From: PXAP01 sp046483315
Lineage (GTDB): Bacteria; Bacteroidota; Bacteroidia; Bacteroidales; PUMT01
DNA: 64,000 nucleotides
Direction of reading: 5' to 3'
NCBI GenBank assembly: GCA_046483315.1
Contig: JAWODJ010000114.1
Span: 8,950 to 72,949, forward strand
Shown: positions 44,401 to 51,449 of the stretch, in pieces
Position numbering within the stretch: position 1 is the first letter of the stretch
Layout: each line of letters begins with the position of its first letter
Made by a program: the position numbers and the translations under genes
Notes under the pieces: generated by a model
Told to the model about the DNA's origin: nothing
What the model saw: only the letters and a program-made list of their open reading frames with translations
Databases searched by the model: none

Positions 44401-44494
44401 GGCAGGCAGGAAAAATGAAATAAAACAAAAGTCCGGCAGCCGGAACTCTTCCGGCATGAACAGCCGGGTAAACAGTATATCCGATATTAAATAA
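41414..44494 (+). CDS. secreted double amidohydrolase-family protein
   Basis: A 1026-residue exported protein with a signal peptide cut near residue 22 (GVMGQ). It is a tandem of two imidazolonepropionase/adenine-deaminase-like amidohydrolase units. In the first (about 30-460) the metal motif that should read HxH after 'PGFID' is instead LWAE, so it is probably non-catalytic. The second (about 595-995) keeps GLVDPHLHT near 655, HAHA near 810 and HSDN near 891, the usual metal ligands. It would act in the periplasm on a cyclic amide or peptide-like substrate that cannot be named. A second family member follows 35 bases downstream and is likely co-transcribed. Confidence 0.85.
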   Translation: MMNRLCSFILLLAFIGNTGVMGQTAPSTGLRDNTPAVYAFINAKIIAAPGKSYEPGIMVIREGIIESAGTDIQPPADAWIIDMKGKTIYPGFIDLWAETGFTDPDESVRRQLNNLNIPPEYAEMAAQFLMTETDSPASAGALHYNPQVRSWFDVASGYSHDSDKAEKMRGQGFVLANVVYPAGIFRGKTALVSLGEEDNNMLVVKSNVSQAMSFERSGGLGGRYPTSLMGVISLIRQTFIDTEWYGRAREAYNESGRGLARPEMNLALESLLEAGSGRQPVLFEVRDEIDFIRAGNIASEFGLDMWIRGSGHEYRRLNVIKDSGIPLVLPLNFPKTPDIVTPEDAMSVSLETLRHWDFAPENPGRLNDAGISFALTASGLRDDVSFLEQLRLAVKRGLEEEAALAALTEVPAGMLGLENKYGSLEKGKVASFVVTDGPVFESSTKIEEVWVDGNPFEVNKPADPDVRGKWKIQSADLDDPVLEIKGTPSRLSGSVEKDEKRVSLISVKYDGYRLQLVFPGDSLEMKGVIRLSASASASELFGIGELADGTFINWKAERLSAAADTEDNNAEKMPGMSEGRMLFPSMEYGLENIPAMPSGLLVKNATVWTQGPRGRIENAGIYVSNGKIQEVGTDIEVPDGVFVIDATGKHVTPGLVDPHLHTSIKGGVNETGNNMTPETRIEDVIESDNIWIYRLLAGGMTTANLLHGSANPVGGQDAVIKMRWGLLPDEMILQGAKPGLKLALGENVVRNSNQYPNTRMGAEQIIKDAFRSALDYIEEWNSWQKSSTGIPPRRDLQKEAMAEVLKGERIIHAHAYRQDEMQMLMRLAEDMGIQIASFEHTVEGYKIADILREHGAGAIIWTDWSSFKVESADGILYNAKTLIDQGVLTSLHSDNTQLSTRMNWEAGKMLATGIDEITAMDLITINPARIIGADKIVGSLEPGKDADFVIWSGHPLSGFTHAEQTWIDGRKYFDREEDMLKRTEVIEERAILIQKAAGRKNEIKQKSGSRNSSGMNSRVNSISDIK

Positions 44495-44529
44495 TATTCA
44501 TATCAGTCAATCATATAAAAATTACAGAA

Positions 44530-45816
44530 ATGATCTTGAGAAAACATATAATCACAGTCCTGGCCTGTCTTTTTGTTTTATCTTATAAAACACCTTTGCA
44601 GGCTCAAATACCGGCTTCTGACCAGGATTCACCTCTGGTGTTGCAAGGAGGCACAATTATTACAGTAACAGGTGATAATATTCCGGAAGGTACTATTGTG
44701 TTTGAAAACGGAATAATAACTGCCGTAGGCATTGAAGCTGATATCCCTGAAGGTGCAGAGATTGTTGATGTGAGCGGAAAGTTCGTGTACCCTGCTATGA
44801 TACATGCCCGCAGCTCACTTGGATTGTCGGAGATTGGAAGAGTAACTGAAACTGTCGATCTGAATGAGCACGGCAGCATTAATCCAAATGTCCGGGCATG
44901 GGTGGCGTATCATGCCGAAAGTGAACATATACCTCTTGCACGTACTCATGGTATTGCCGTTACCGTTGCAACTCCTGCAGGAGGAATTATTTCCGGGTTA
45001 TCTGCTGCTATGCTGACTGACGGTTGGAACTGGGAGGAGATGACCTTAAGTTCTCCGACGGCTATGGTTATTAACTGGCCCGATATGTCGAATGCAAGGG
45101 TAAGGGATAATGCATTAAAGGAGTTGTCTGAAGCTTTCCTTTCGGCGCGAAGATATATGACTGCAAAGAAAGCTGCCGGCAGCAGGGGAGTGCCCTATCT
45201 TAAAACGGATGTCAGGTGGGAAGCTATGATACCTGTTTTGGATGGTAGTATACCTGTTCATATATATGCCAGTGACCTGCGACAAATTCAGGCGGCAATT
45301 CACTGGGCAGAAAAGGAAAAAGTAAAGATGGTGCTTGTCGGTGCCAGGGATGCGGGATATGTTTTGCCACAGATAAAGGAAAAAAATATACCGGTAATAG
45401 TTACTCCTGTAATTAACGGACCTTCCAGACAATGGGAAGAGTATGACAAAAGCTATACGCTGCCTTCAATGCTATATGAAGCCGGTATTGAATATTGCAT
45501 TGCAGGCGATTTTGCTGCGGCAAATGCCATAAGACTTGCACATCATCCTGCTTCCGCGGTGGCATTCGGACTGCCACAGGAGGAAGCAATAAAGACCATT
45601 ACTCTCTATCCCGCCCGTATCCTTAACCTGGATGACAGGATGGGATCACTGGAGAAGGGAAAGGATGCCTCACTGATGGTGACGGACGGGAACCTCCTTG
45701 AATTATCCACCCGTGTGGAGCAAGTCTACATACAGGGACGTCGCATTGATATGTATGATAAGCACAGACGTTTATACGACAGGTATCAGGAAAGATACGG
45801 AGAGATGAAGGATTGA
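44530..45816 (+). CDS. secreted amidohydrolase-like protein with degenerate metal site
   Basis: A 428-residue paralogue of the first half of the upstream protein. A signal peptide (residues about 1-24, ending LQAQ) is followed by the beta-sandwich entry typical of the family (LVLQGGTIITVTGDNIPEG). The site that should be HxH reads MIHARSS, only one His, and the later His/Asp ligands are not evident. The C-terminal ILNLDDRMGSLEKGKDASLMVTDG block is intact. The fold is conserved but catalysis is doubtful, so it may be a non-catalytic partner of the 1026-residue protein. Substrate unknown. Confidence 0.8.
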   Translation: MILRKHIITVLACLFVLSYKTPLQAQIPASDQDSPLVLQGGTIITVTGDNIPEGTIVFENGIITAVGIEADIPEGAEIVDVSGKFVYPAMIHARSSLGLSEIGRVTETVDLNEHGSINPNVRAWVAYHAESEHIPLARTHGIAVTVATPAGGIISGLSAAMLTDGWNWEEMTLSSPTAMVINWPDMSNARVRDNALKELSEAFLSARRYMTAKKAAGSRGVPYLKTDVRWEAMIPVLDGSIPVHIYASDLRQIQAAIHWAEKEKVKMVLVGARDAGYVLPQIKEKNIPVIVTPVINGPSRQWEEYDKSYTLPSMLYEAGIEYCIAGDFAAANAIRLAHHPASAVAFGLPQEEAIKTITLYPARILNLDDRMGSLEKGKDASLMVTDGNLLELSTRVEQVYIQGRRIDMYDKHRRLYDRYQERYGEMKD

Positions 45817-45976
45817 TCTTTCCCCTGTTTTATATGGATTCTGTATTCGGCGGCTATCGGGTGCAAACTAAAGATGTGGTTATATTTCCCTTGAGGTCAT
45901 ACGGATGTTGACCGCGGTTGAACTTTTTTGTTTTATAAGCGTTTCCTGTTTGATTAAATTATATGATATTATTAGG

Positions 45977-46810
45977 ATGAATCTGAAAGAAAAGAATGTA
46001 ATTATTACGGGAGCCACATCAGGAATAGGCAGGGAGACCGCCATAGCTCTTGCCAGGGAAAATTCCAGTATTGTAATGCCCGTAAGGGATATTGAGAAAG
46101 GGGAACGGATTAAAAAACAGATTATCGGACGTTCGGGGAATCCCGCCATATATGTTATGGAATGTGATCTTGCTTCATTTGACTCGATAAGGAGTTTTTC
46201 TGCTGATTATAAAAAGAGGTTCGGACAGTTGCATGTGCTGATAAACAATGCGGGTATCTGGAAACAGGAAAGGGATGAGACAAGGGATGGAATAGAGATG
46301 AATTTCGGGGTTAACCATCTTGCTCCCTTCCTTCTTACCAGCCTGCTGCTGGATGAGCTGCGTTCAGGAGCCCCGTCGCGGGTGATAAATGTCTCTTCAG
46401 AAGCACATCGCTATACAAGGATGAATTTTGATGATCCCGAAGGAAAGAAAAAATTCAGCAGTTTTCAGTCATACGGACAGTCAAAGCTGGCTAATATTTT
46501 ATTTACAAGATATCTTGCCGGTATGCTCAGAAAGGATGGTGTTACTGTAAACTGCCTTCATCCGGGGGTTGTTGACACCAATCTTTTTGAAAATATGAAT
46601 CCTTTGCTAAGAAAAATTTCCGGACTATTTATGACGAGTCCCCGAAAAGGAGCCGAAACCACTGTTTATCTTGCAACTTCCCCGGATATAAACGGACAGA
46701 CCGGCCGGTACTTTGTCAGGAAGAAAGATAAAAAACCATCCCGTGCCGCCCTTGATGAGAAATCCGCTGAAAAACTTTGGGAACTGAGCATGAAATACGT
46801 CCATCCATAA
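45977..46810 (+). CDS. short-chain dehydrogenase/reductase, retinol-dehydrogenase-like
   Basis: A 277-residue NAD(P)-dependent Rossmann protein. The cofactor loop TGATSGIG is at residues 11-18, NNAG near 90 follows, and the catalytic Tyr and Lys are in YGQSKLAN near 168. The sequence around LHPGVVDTNLF fits the WWOX/retinol dehydrogenase-like branch. The start at 45977 is preferred over 45905 because the extra residues are hydrophobic and not conserved, and the sequence before 45977 is ATTAGG, a possible weak ribosome site. Substrate unknown. Confidence 0.9.
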   Translation: MNLKEKNVIITGATSGIGRETAIALARENSSIVMPVRDIEKGERIKKQIIGRSGNPAIYVMECDLASFDSIRSFSADYKKRFGQLHVLINNAGIWKQERDETRDGIEMNFGVNHLAPFLLTSLLLDELRSGAPSRVINVSSEAHRYTRMNFDDPEGKKKFSSFQSYGQSKLANILFTRYLAGMLRKDGVTVNCLHPGVVDTNLFENMNPLLRKISGLFMTSPRKGAETTVYLATSPDINGQTGRYFVRKKDKKPSRAALDEKSAEKLWELSMKYVHP

Positions 46811-46854
46811 AATACTTTTTAGGCCACGAGCATTTTTTTGCAAAGATCTTTATC

Positions 46855-47355
46855 ATGGAACAAAGAGGTGACAAAAAGGTGTATCAGATATTAAGTGAGC
46901 TTGAAATTGAATATGATTACCATGAGCATCCTGCAGTACCCACTGTTGACGAGGCATCTAAATACTGGCAAAATATTGAGTCGACACACTGTAAAAACCT
47001 CTTTTTTCGCAATCACAAAGGGAACAGACATTACCTGGTTATTTTAGAGTATTCCAATTCATTGAATATAAAAGATCTGGAGCACAGACTGAAACAGGGA
47101 AAACTTTCATTAGGCTCACCCCGCAGGTTGATGAGGTATCTGAAACTGCAGCCGGGGTCTGTTTCTCCTTTCGGACTGATACATGATACGGAAAATCATG
47201 TGCATGTTTTTCTCGATGAGAACCTGAGGAGATCCGAAAGGATAAGTTTTCATCCGAACCTTAACACTGCATCGCTGATAATTTCATATGCTGACTTTGA
47301 GAAGTTTATGCTATGGACAGGGAATACTATTGAATACGTCAGGTTGTATGACTGA
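46855..47355 (+). CDS. YbaK/ProX-type aminoacyl-tRNA deacylase domain protein
   Basis: A 166-residue protein of the prolyl-tRNA editing (ProXp-ala/PrdX) family, with EYDYHEHPAVPTVDEA at the N-terminus, KNLFFRNHKGNRHYLV near 45-60 (the conserved Lys) and SPFGLIHD near 100. These proteins deacylate mischarged Ala-tRNAPro or related products. A stand-alone copy like this acts in trans. The start at 46855 is chosen because the conserved part begins shortly after it; an upstream ATG at 46777 overlaps the dehydrogenase gene. It converges on the SpoIIE gene. Confidence 0.88.
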   Translation: MEQRGDKKVYQILSELEIEYDYHEHPAVPTVDEASKYWQNIESTHCKNLFFRNHKGNRHYLVILEYSNSLNIKDLEHRLKQGKLSLGSPRRLMRYLKLQPGSVSPFGLIHDTENHVHVFLDENLRRSERISFHPNLNTASLIISYADFEKFMLWTGNTIEYVRLYD

Positions 47356-47482
47356 TCATATCCCGTTTGAAAAGCCTGTTAAACCGTTCTTTTCCCCGAA
47401 AGTGATATGAACGGACTATTGATCGTTTTTTGGGAGACGCAGTAACATAAGGGATTTATTTGTTTGAGTGGTTTCTGGGCAG

Positions 47483-48667
47483 CTATATGTATTCAATGAT
47501 GACCTCTTTCAGGAATTTCTCTTCCAGCTTGCGTGCGATCCGTTTCAGTACCGTTCGTCTTATCTCAAGCTCTACCGGAAGGTTAGGGTCCTGGTGTGCA
47601 ATATTTATCTTTGTTCCGATAATTATTTTTATCTCATCACTCTCCAGCAGCAGTCTTACTATCTGATCAGCCGGCCCCTTACCGGGCACGTAATTCTGGT
47701 TGTACTCATTAAGTATTTTTGAGACTTTACTGAGCGTCAGTATACCTTCGGTTACAAGATCAATGCCTTCCATATATGAAACGGGCGGCAGTTCGGGGTC
47801 ATGGAACTCAAAGGTGTCTTTTATGCTGATGTTGAATTCCCGGGCAACAATATCGCCGGTGGTGCCGCCCGACAGGATCTTCTTTCCCTGAAATTCCTTT
47901 ACTATTGCAGCCAGTTTACTGTCATTATCCTCATCAAAGGGCGGACCGCTGCAGAGAAGAAGTTTCCTGGGCTGGCGGAAATACAGGACGGCACATGATG
48001 TATCATCCTGGGCATTGTAATTGTCGTTTTTGAATGCAGCATTGAGTATTCTTGCGGCAAGTTTCTGTGCCGAAATATCGGACTGTTGTTCAATTATATC
48101 TGCTATAAACTTGTGTACATTTTCCCATCCCCACCCGAAAGGGTATTTTCGGGATCCCATGCCCGACTGGGTGATCCCATCAGAGCAGATAATGATCCTG
48201 TCTTCCTTGCGGGGATGAAAATGGCAGCTTTTTATCTCTTTCCCTTTGTTTTTTTCTGAGCTGAGTATAAGGCAGTTCCATTCGGCATCAAGAGGCTTGC
48301 TTCCTCTCATAAGAAAAGAGCCCGGGTTGTCATATTCCAGTATGCTGGTTCTTGCACTCATCTCTATATCTACAGCGGTAAAGGTGGAATAACTTATTTT
48401 TCTTACACTGCAGACCGGGAGAGTGTTCATTATGATCTCAGATATACGGGTTACATCTTTGTGTTCCCTGGTGAAATTCATTGCCATTGATGCGGTAAGG
48501 GTCGCCAGGATATTAGCTTTCACCCCGTGTCCCATGCCATCTGAAAGAACGGCGACAATCCTGTTCTCCTCCTTTATTCTCTGTGACAGGAAAACATCAC
48601 CGCAGATCCTCTCTTTACCGTGATTTTTTTGCTGGTACCCCACTTCCACATAGAAGTTATTATCCAT
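47483..48667 (-). CDS. SpoIIE-type serine/threonine protein phosphatase
   Basis: A 394-residue PP2C-fold phosphatase of the SpoIIE subtype. Metal-binding acidic motifs are VLSDGMGHG (near residue 39) and IICSDGIT (near 158), and the first part (YQQKNHGKERICGDVF) supplies another ligand. The C-terminal half (about 230-394) is a separate domain of unknown type. It overlaps the upstream hydrogenase-like gene by 8 bases and so is co-translated with it. SpoIIE phosphatases commonly dephosphorylate STAS/anti-anti-sigma proteins; none is encoded nearby. The likely role is output for the hydrogenase-like PAS sensor. That partnership is inferred from overlap and strand. Confidence 0.88.
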   Translation of the reverse strand: MDNNFYVEVGYQQKNHGKERICGDVFLSQRIKEENRIVAVLSDGMGHGVKANILATLTASMAMNFTREHKDVTRISEIIMNTLPVCSVRKISYSTFTAVDIEMSARTSILEYDNPGSFLMRGSKPLDAEWNCLILSSEKNKGKEIKSCHFHPRKEDRIIICSDGITQSGMGSRKYPFGWGWENVHKFIADIIEQQSDISAQKLAARILNAAFKNDNYNAQDDTSCAVLYFRQPRKLLLCSGPPFDEDNDSKLAAIVKEFQGKKILSGGTTGDIVAREFNISIKDTFEFHDPELPPVSYMEGIDLVTEGILTLSKVSKILNEYNQNYVPGKGPADQIVRLLLESDEIKIIIGTKINIAHQDPNLPVELEIRRTVLKRIARKLEEKFLKEVIIEYI

Positions 48668-50528
48668 TCTTTTCCGGTTTTTGAGGCATTTGATAAGATT
48701 CTATAATGCTGTTAAGCATAGCTTCGGTCTCTGAGGCACCTTCGCCCAGAAGGAATCCTATCTTCTGGACCAGTTCAAGGTTTTTGTCAATTACATCGGT
48801 AACCCTTTTTATTACCTCTTCCTTTCTTACTTCCGGTACATAGAGATCTCTTATAACGGCACCGACAATCTTGTTTTTCCTTATGGTGAATATTGAAACA
48901 TTATAGAGAATATCATTGAAATGGACATCACGGTTAACAATATTGTCATCATTTGTCAGGACATATGAGAAAAGGTTGTGGAAGTTGTACGGCAGAAGGG
49001 TTTTTAGGTCAGCGCCCTCGAGTCCGGGAATTACATCCTCAATCATTTTCACCTCTTCGTCCAGGATATTTATAAAGCTTTTGTTGGCCTGGATCACCTT
49101 CAGTTCATTATCAACCAATACTATGCTTGACGGGAGTTTCTCAAGCATTGTACGGGTGGTTTCAAAAGATTCTCTTGCAAGCTGCTGGTCACGCCTTGCA
49201 TTTTTTTCCGATTTTTTAAGTGCTGCCTGGGTTTCAGCCAGTTTCTGGTTGGTATCCCTGAGAGTCTTTATGTAGTCATGACGGTTTTTAAGGGTGAAGG
49301 TGAGGCACATTTCCGTTTTTGCAAGTCCCTGTGCCACTGCTACCGCGAAATCCCTGCAGGAAGTGTAACCACAGGATGCGCAGCCTATCTCATCAACGTT
49401 GTGTTCTTTGCCAATAATCTGCAGTATCTCCTGAATCTTGTCTTCATCCGGGTATGGCAGTCTCTGATCATCCTTCTTAAATTTTCTTGACAGGTCAAGA
49501 TTGCTGAATTCATCCATCGCTGCTTCCCATTCCTTCATATCAAAGTCCGAAAGCCTTTTTTTAGCATAATCCACAACAAGGGCGTGACGCAGGTATTTAT
49601 CACCTCCTCCTGAGGTGCCGGGTCCCATAATGCATCCTTCATTGTAAAACAGGTTGAAATGCTTTTTGATTGAATCGATATGTTTTTCAAATTGTCTGAC
49701 CGCTTCAAGCATGTTGTTTCTTCCCTCTGCAGTGATTACATTACCGGAGAGCAGATTCTGATCTATGCCGGAAGCTTCCAGTATGCCCGTACTTATGGGG
49801 TAAATGGAACCCTTATAGCCTATCGGAGGATCAAAATCCGATAACTCCACTTTCTTTTCAGTGATCTTGAATTCGGCGAAAAGTTCCCGTAATTCGGAAA
49901 AGGTGAGAACTGAATCAATTCTGCCGTCATCACGGTATTTTTTTCCCTCTTTTTTGGTTTCAATACAGGGTCCTATATACACAACCTTTAGGTCCTTTCC
50001 GTATTTTTTTCTTGCCACTTTTGCTGTGGCTCCCATGGGAGACACTATGGGAGCAAGATTTTCGGTCAGCTCAGGATGGAATTTTTCTATGTAGGAAACC
50101 ACCGACGGACAGTTGGCACTAATGTAATATTTACCTTTGAATCCTGTGAACAGCTCATGATATTTTCTGGCCACCAGATCTACTCCGAAAGAGGCTTCAA
50201 GCACGTAATCAAAGCCAAGTGCCCTTATCATTTCCACAAATTTCCTGTAATCGGTTATGTCATGGAACTCTCCTGATATACTGGGTCCGCAGATTGCAGC
50301 AACCTTGTTTTTTGAATTTAGCAGGGTTTTTGTTTCCTCTCTGGAATCGCTGTAGCTTATTGCCCCGGGAGAGCAAACTTTCAGGCAGTGACCGCAACCA
50401 ATGCATGTATTGGATATTACCTCCGGATAATCCTGGTGAGCCTCAACTTTTATAGCATTTACCGGACATATTCTGACGCAGGCATATGAAAGGTTACATT
50501 TTTCTTTGTCAATATTTATAAGGGCCAT
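48660..50528 (-). CDS. [FeFe]-hydrogenase-like protein with C-terminal PAS domain
   Basis: A 622-residue iron-sulfur protein. Two ferredoxin-type motifs lie at the N-terminus (KCNLSYACVRICP, where the second Cys is replaced by Ser, and CIGCGHCLKVC). The hydrogenase large-chain domain covers about 80-360, a further Fe-S motif CASCGYTSC is near 393 and a PAS domain fills about 455-565. Of the four cysteines that hold the H-cluster in HydA, the first is Asn (SANCPS), the second is kept (GPCIETKKE), the third is Tyr (YNEGC) and the fourth is kept. Catalytic H2 turnover is therefore unlikely; a redox or ligand sensor feeding the adjoining SpoIIE phosphatase is more plausible. A [2Fe-2S] protein gene lies 5 bases upstream. 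Confidence 0.85.
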   Translation of the reverse strand: MALINIDKEKCNLSYACVRICPVNAIKVEAHQDYPEVISNTCIGCGHCLKVCSPGAISYSDSREETKTLLNSKNKVAAICGPSISGEFHDITDYRKFVEMIRALGFDYVLEASFGVDLVARKYHELFTGFKGKYYISANCPSVVSYIEKFHPELTENLAPIVSPMGATAKVARKKYGKDLKVVYIGPCIETKKEGKKYRDDGRIDSVLTFSELRELFAEFKITEKKVELSDFDPPIGYKGSIYPISTGILEASGIDQNLLSGNVITAEGRNNMLEAVRQFEKHIDSIKKHFNLFYNEGCIMGPGTSGGGDKYLRHALVVDYAKKRLSDFDMKEWEAAMDEFSNLDLSRKFKKDDQRLPYPDEDKIQEILQIIGKEHNVDEIGCASCGYTSCRDFAVAVAQGLAKTEMCLTFTLKNRHDYIKTLRDTNQKLAETQAALKKSEKNARRDQQLARESFETTRTMLEKLPSSIVLVDNELKVIQANKSFINILDEEVKMIEDVIPGLEGADLKTLLPYNFHNLFSYVLTNDDNIVNRDVHFNDILYNVSIFTIRKNKIVGAVIRDLYVPEVRKEEVIKRVTDVIDKNLELVQKIGFLLGEGASETEAMLNSIIESYQMPQKPEKNG

Positions 50529-50533
50529 ATTAT

Positions 50534-50785
50534 TTATCTTATACTTAACGATTGTGTAAGTATTTTAACTACCTCTTCCGGTTTGACTCCTTCAAAAATT
50601 TTATCTCCTATTTTCAGAACAGGGCCTTTCTCACATCTGTCAAAGCAACGGCTTCCGTGAAAGAAAAATTTATCTTCCAGGTTGTGATCTTTAAGAAATT
50701 TTTCAATAATGCCCATACAAATCCTGTTTCCTCTTGAGAAGCATGAACTGCCAAGGCAGATAACTATTTCCTGTTTGTCCTGCAT
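50534..50785 (-). CDS. small [2Fe-2S] thioredoxin-like ferredoxin
   Basis: An 83-residue protein, the 24-kDa (NuoE C-terminal) fold alone. Cysteines follow the C-x4-C pattern (CLGSSC) and the C-x3-C pattern (CFDRC), ligating one [2Fe-2S] cluster. An in-frame ATG at 50875 would add a hydrophobic, unconserved 30 residues; MQDKQEIVI at 50785 is the natural start. It heads the minus-strand operon with the hydrogenase-like sensor and phosphatase, so it probably passes electrons to the sensor. A -7 element lies about 55 bases upstream. Confidence 0.88.
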   Translation of the reverse strand: MQDKQEIVICLGSSCFSRGNRICMGIIEKFLKDHNLEDKFFFHGSRCFDRCEKGPVLKIGDKIFEGVKPEEVVKILTQSLSIR

Positions 50786-50839
50786 TAATCGCGGGTTGAT
50801 TTTTTTAGTAAGTAAGACAACAAATACCTGACATGTAAG

Positions 50840-50847
50840 CAAAAGTA
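50840..50847 (-). promoter_or_regulatory. -7 element of the ferredoxin-sensor-phosphatase operon
   Basis: Minus-strand TACTTTTG fits TAnnTTTG; no good -33. The Rex operator-like dyad lies 31 bases further upstream. Confidence 0.4.
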
Positions 50848-50877
50848 ATAAATATTTTAAAGAAATACATGTCATTA

Positions 50878-50903
50878 AACATTGTTAAATTTGTAACAAT
50901 GTT
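50878..50903. promoter_or_regulatory. putative Rex operator between the divergent hydrogenase operons
   Basis: Perfect 10-bp arms AACATTGTTA and TAACAATGTT around a 6-base spacer. The core (50882-50899) matches the Rex consensus TTGTTAA-N4-TTAACAA with one deviation (G for T). Rex itself is encoded 8 kb away in the plus-strand cluster. Confidence 0.75.
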
Positions 50904-50982
50904 TGCATAATAACAATAAATTTTTGTAAAATTGTGTTTTACAAGTAATATTTTCAATTATTCCGGTTAATAATAATTCATT

Positions 50983-51447
50983 ATGGATGAAAGGACATCC
51001 CTTATTCTTTCGCATTATCCGAAGGGACACCGTGATTTTTTAATACCAATATTGCAGGATATTCAGGAGCAATATGGTTATTTATCAGAATCCTCCGTCA
51101 TTGAAGTAGGTAATTACCTCGATCTTCCTTCAAGTAAGATATTTGGTCTGGCTACCTTTTATAACCAGTTCCGTTTTGAACCCAGGGGACGTTTTCACAT
51201 ACGTCTCTGTCACGGGACCACCTGTCATGTAAATAATTCCGGTAACATTCTGAAGGAGCTGAAAAAGATATTAGGGATCAATCCGGGCGAGACCACAAGG
51301 GACGGAATGTACAGCCTGGAAATTGCAGCTTGTATGGGAGCATGTCATTTGTCTCCGCTAATTCAGGTAAACGATCAGTATCATACAAAAATTGAACCTG
51401 AAAGTATCAGGGATATATTGGATTCTTATACAGAAGGGGAAGAATAG
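50983..51447 (+). CDS. hydC: NAD-dependent [FeFe] hydrogenase subunit HydC (NuoE-like)
   Basis: A 154-residue 24-kDa-type subunit with a single [2Fe-2S] site, CHGTTCH (near residue 77) and CMGACH (near 118). The helical N-terminus (EQYGYLSESSVIEV) matches NuoE and HydC. It forms the first gene of a three-subunit set with HydB 2 bases downstream and HydA after that. In bifurcating hydrogenases this subunit relays electrons from NADH to the HydB flavin side. A probable Rex operator lies upstream. Confidence 0.93.
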   Translation: MDERTSLILSHYPKGHRDFLIPILQDIQEQYGYLSESSVIEVGNYLDLPSSKIFGLATFYNQFRFEPRGRFHIRLCHGTTCHVNNSGNILKELKKILGINPGETTRDGMYSLEIAACMGACHLSPLIQVNDQYHTKIEPESIRDILDSYTEGEE

Positions 51448-51449
51448 CT

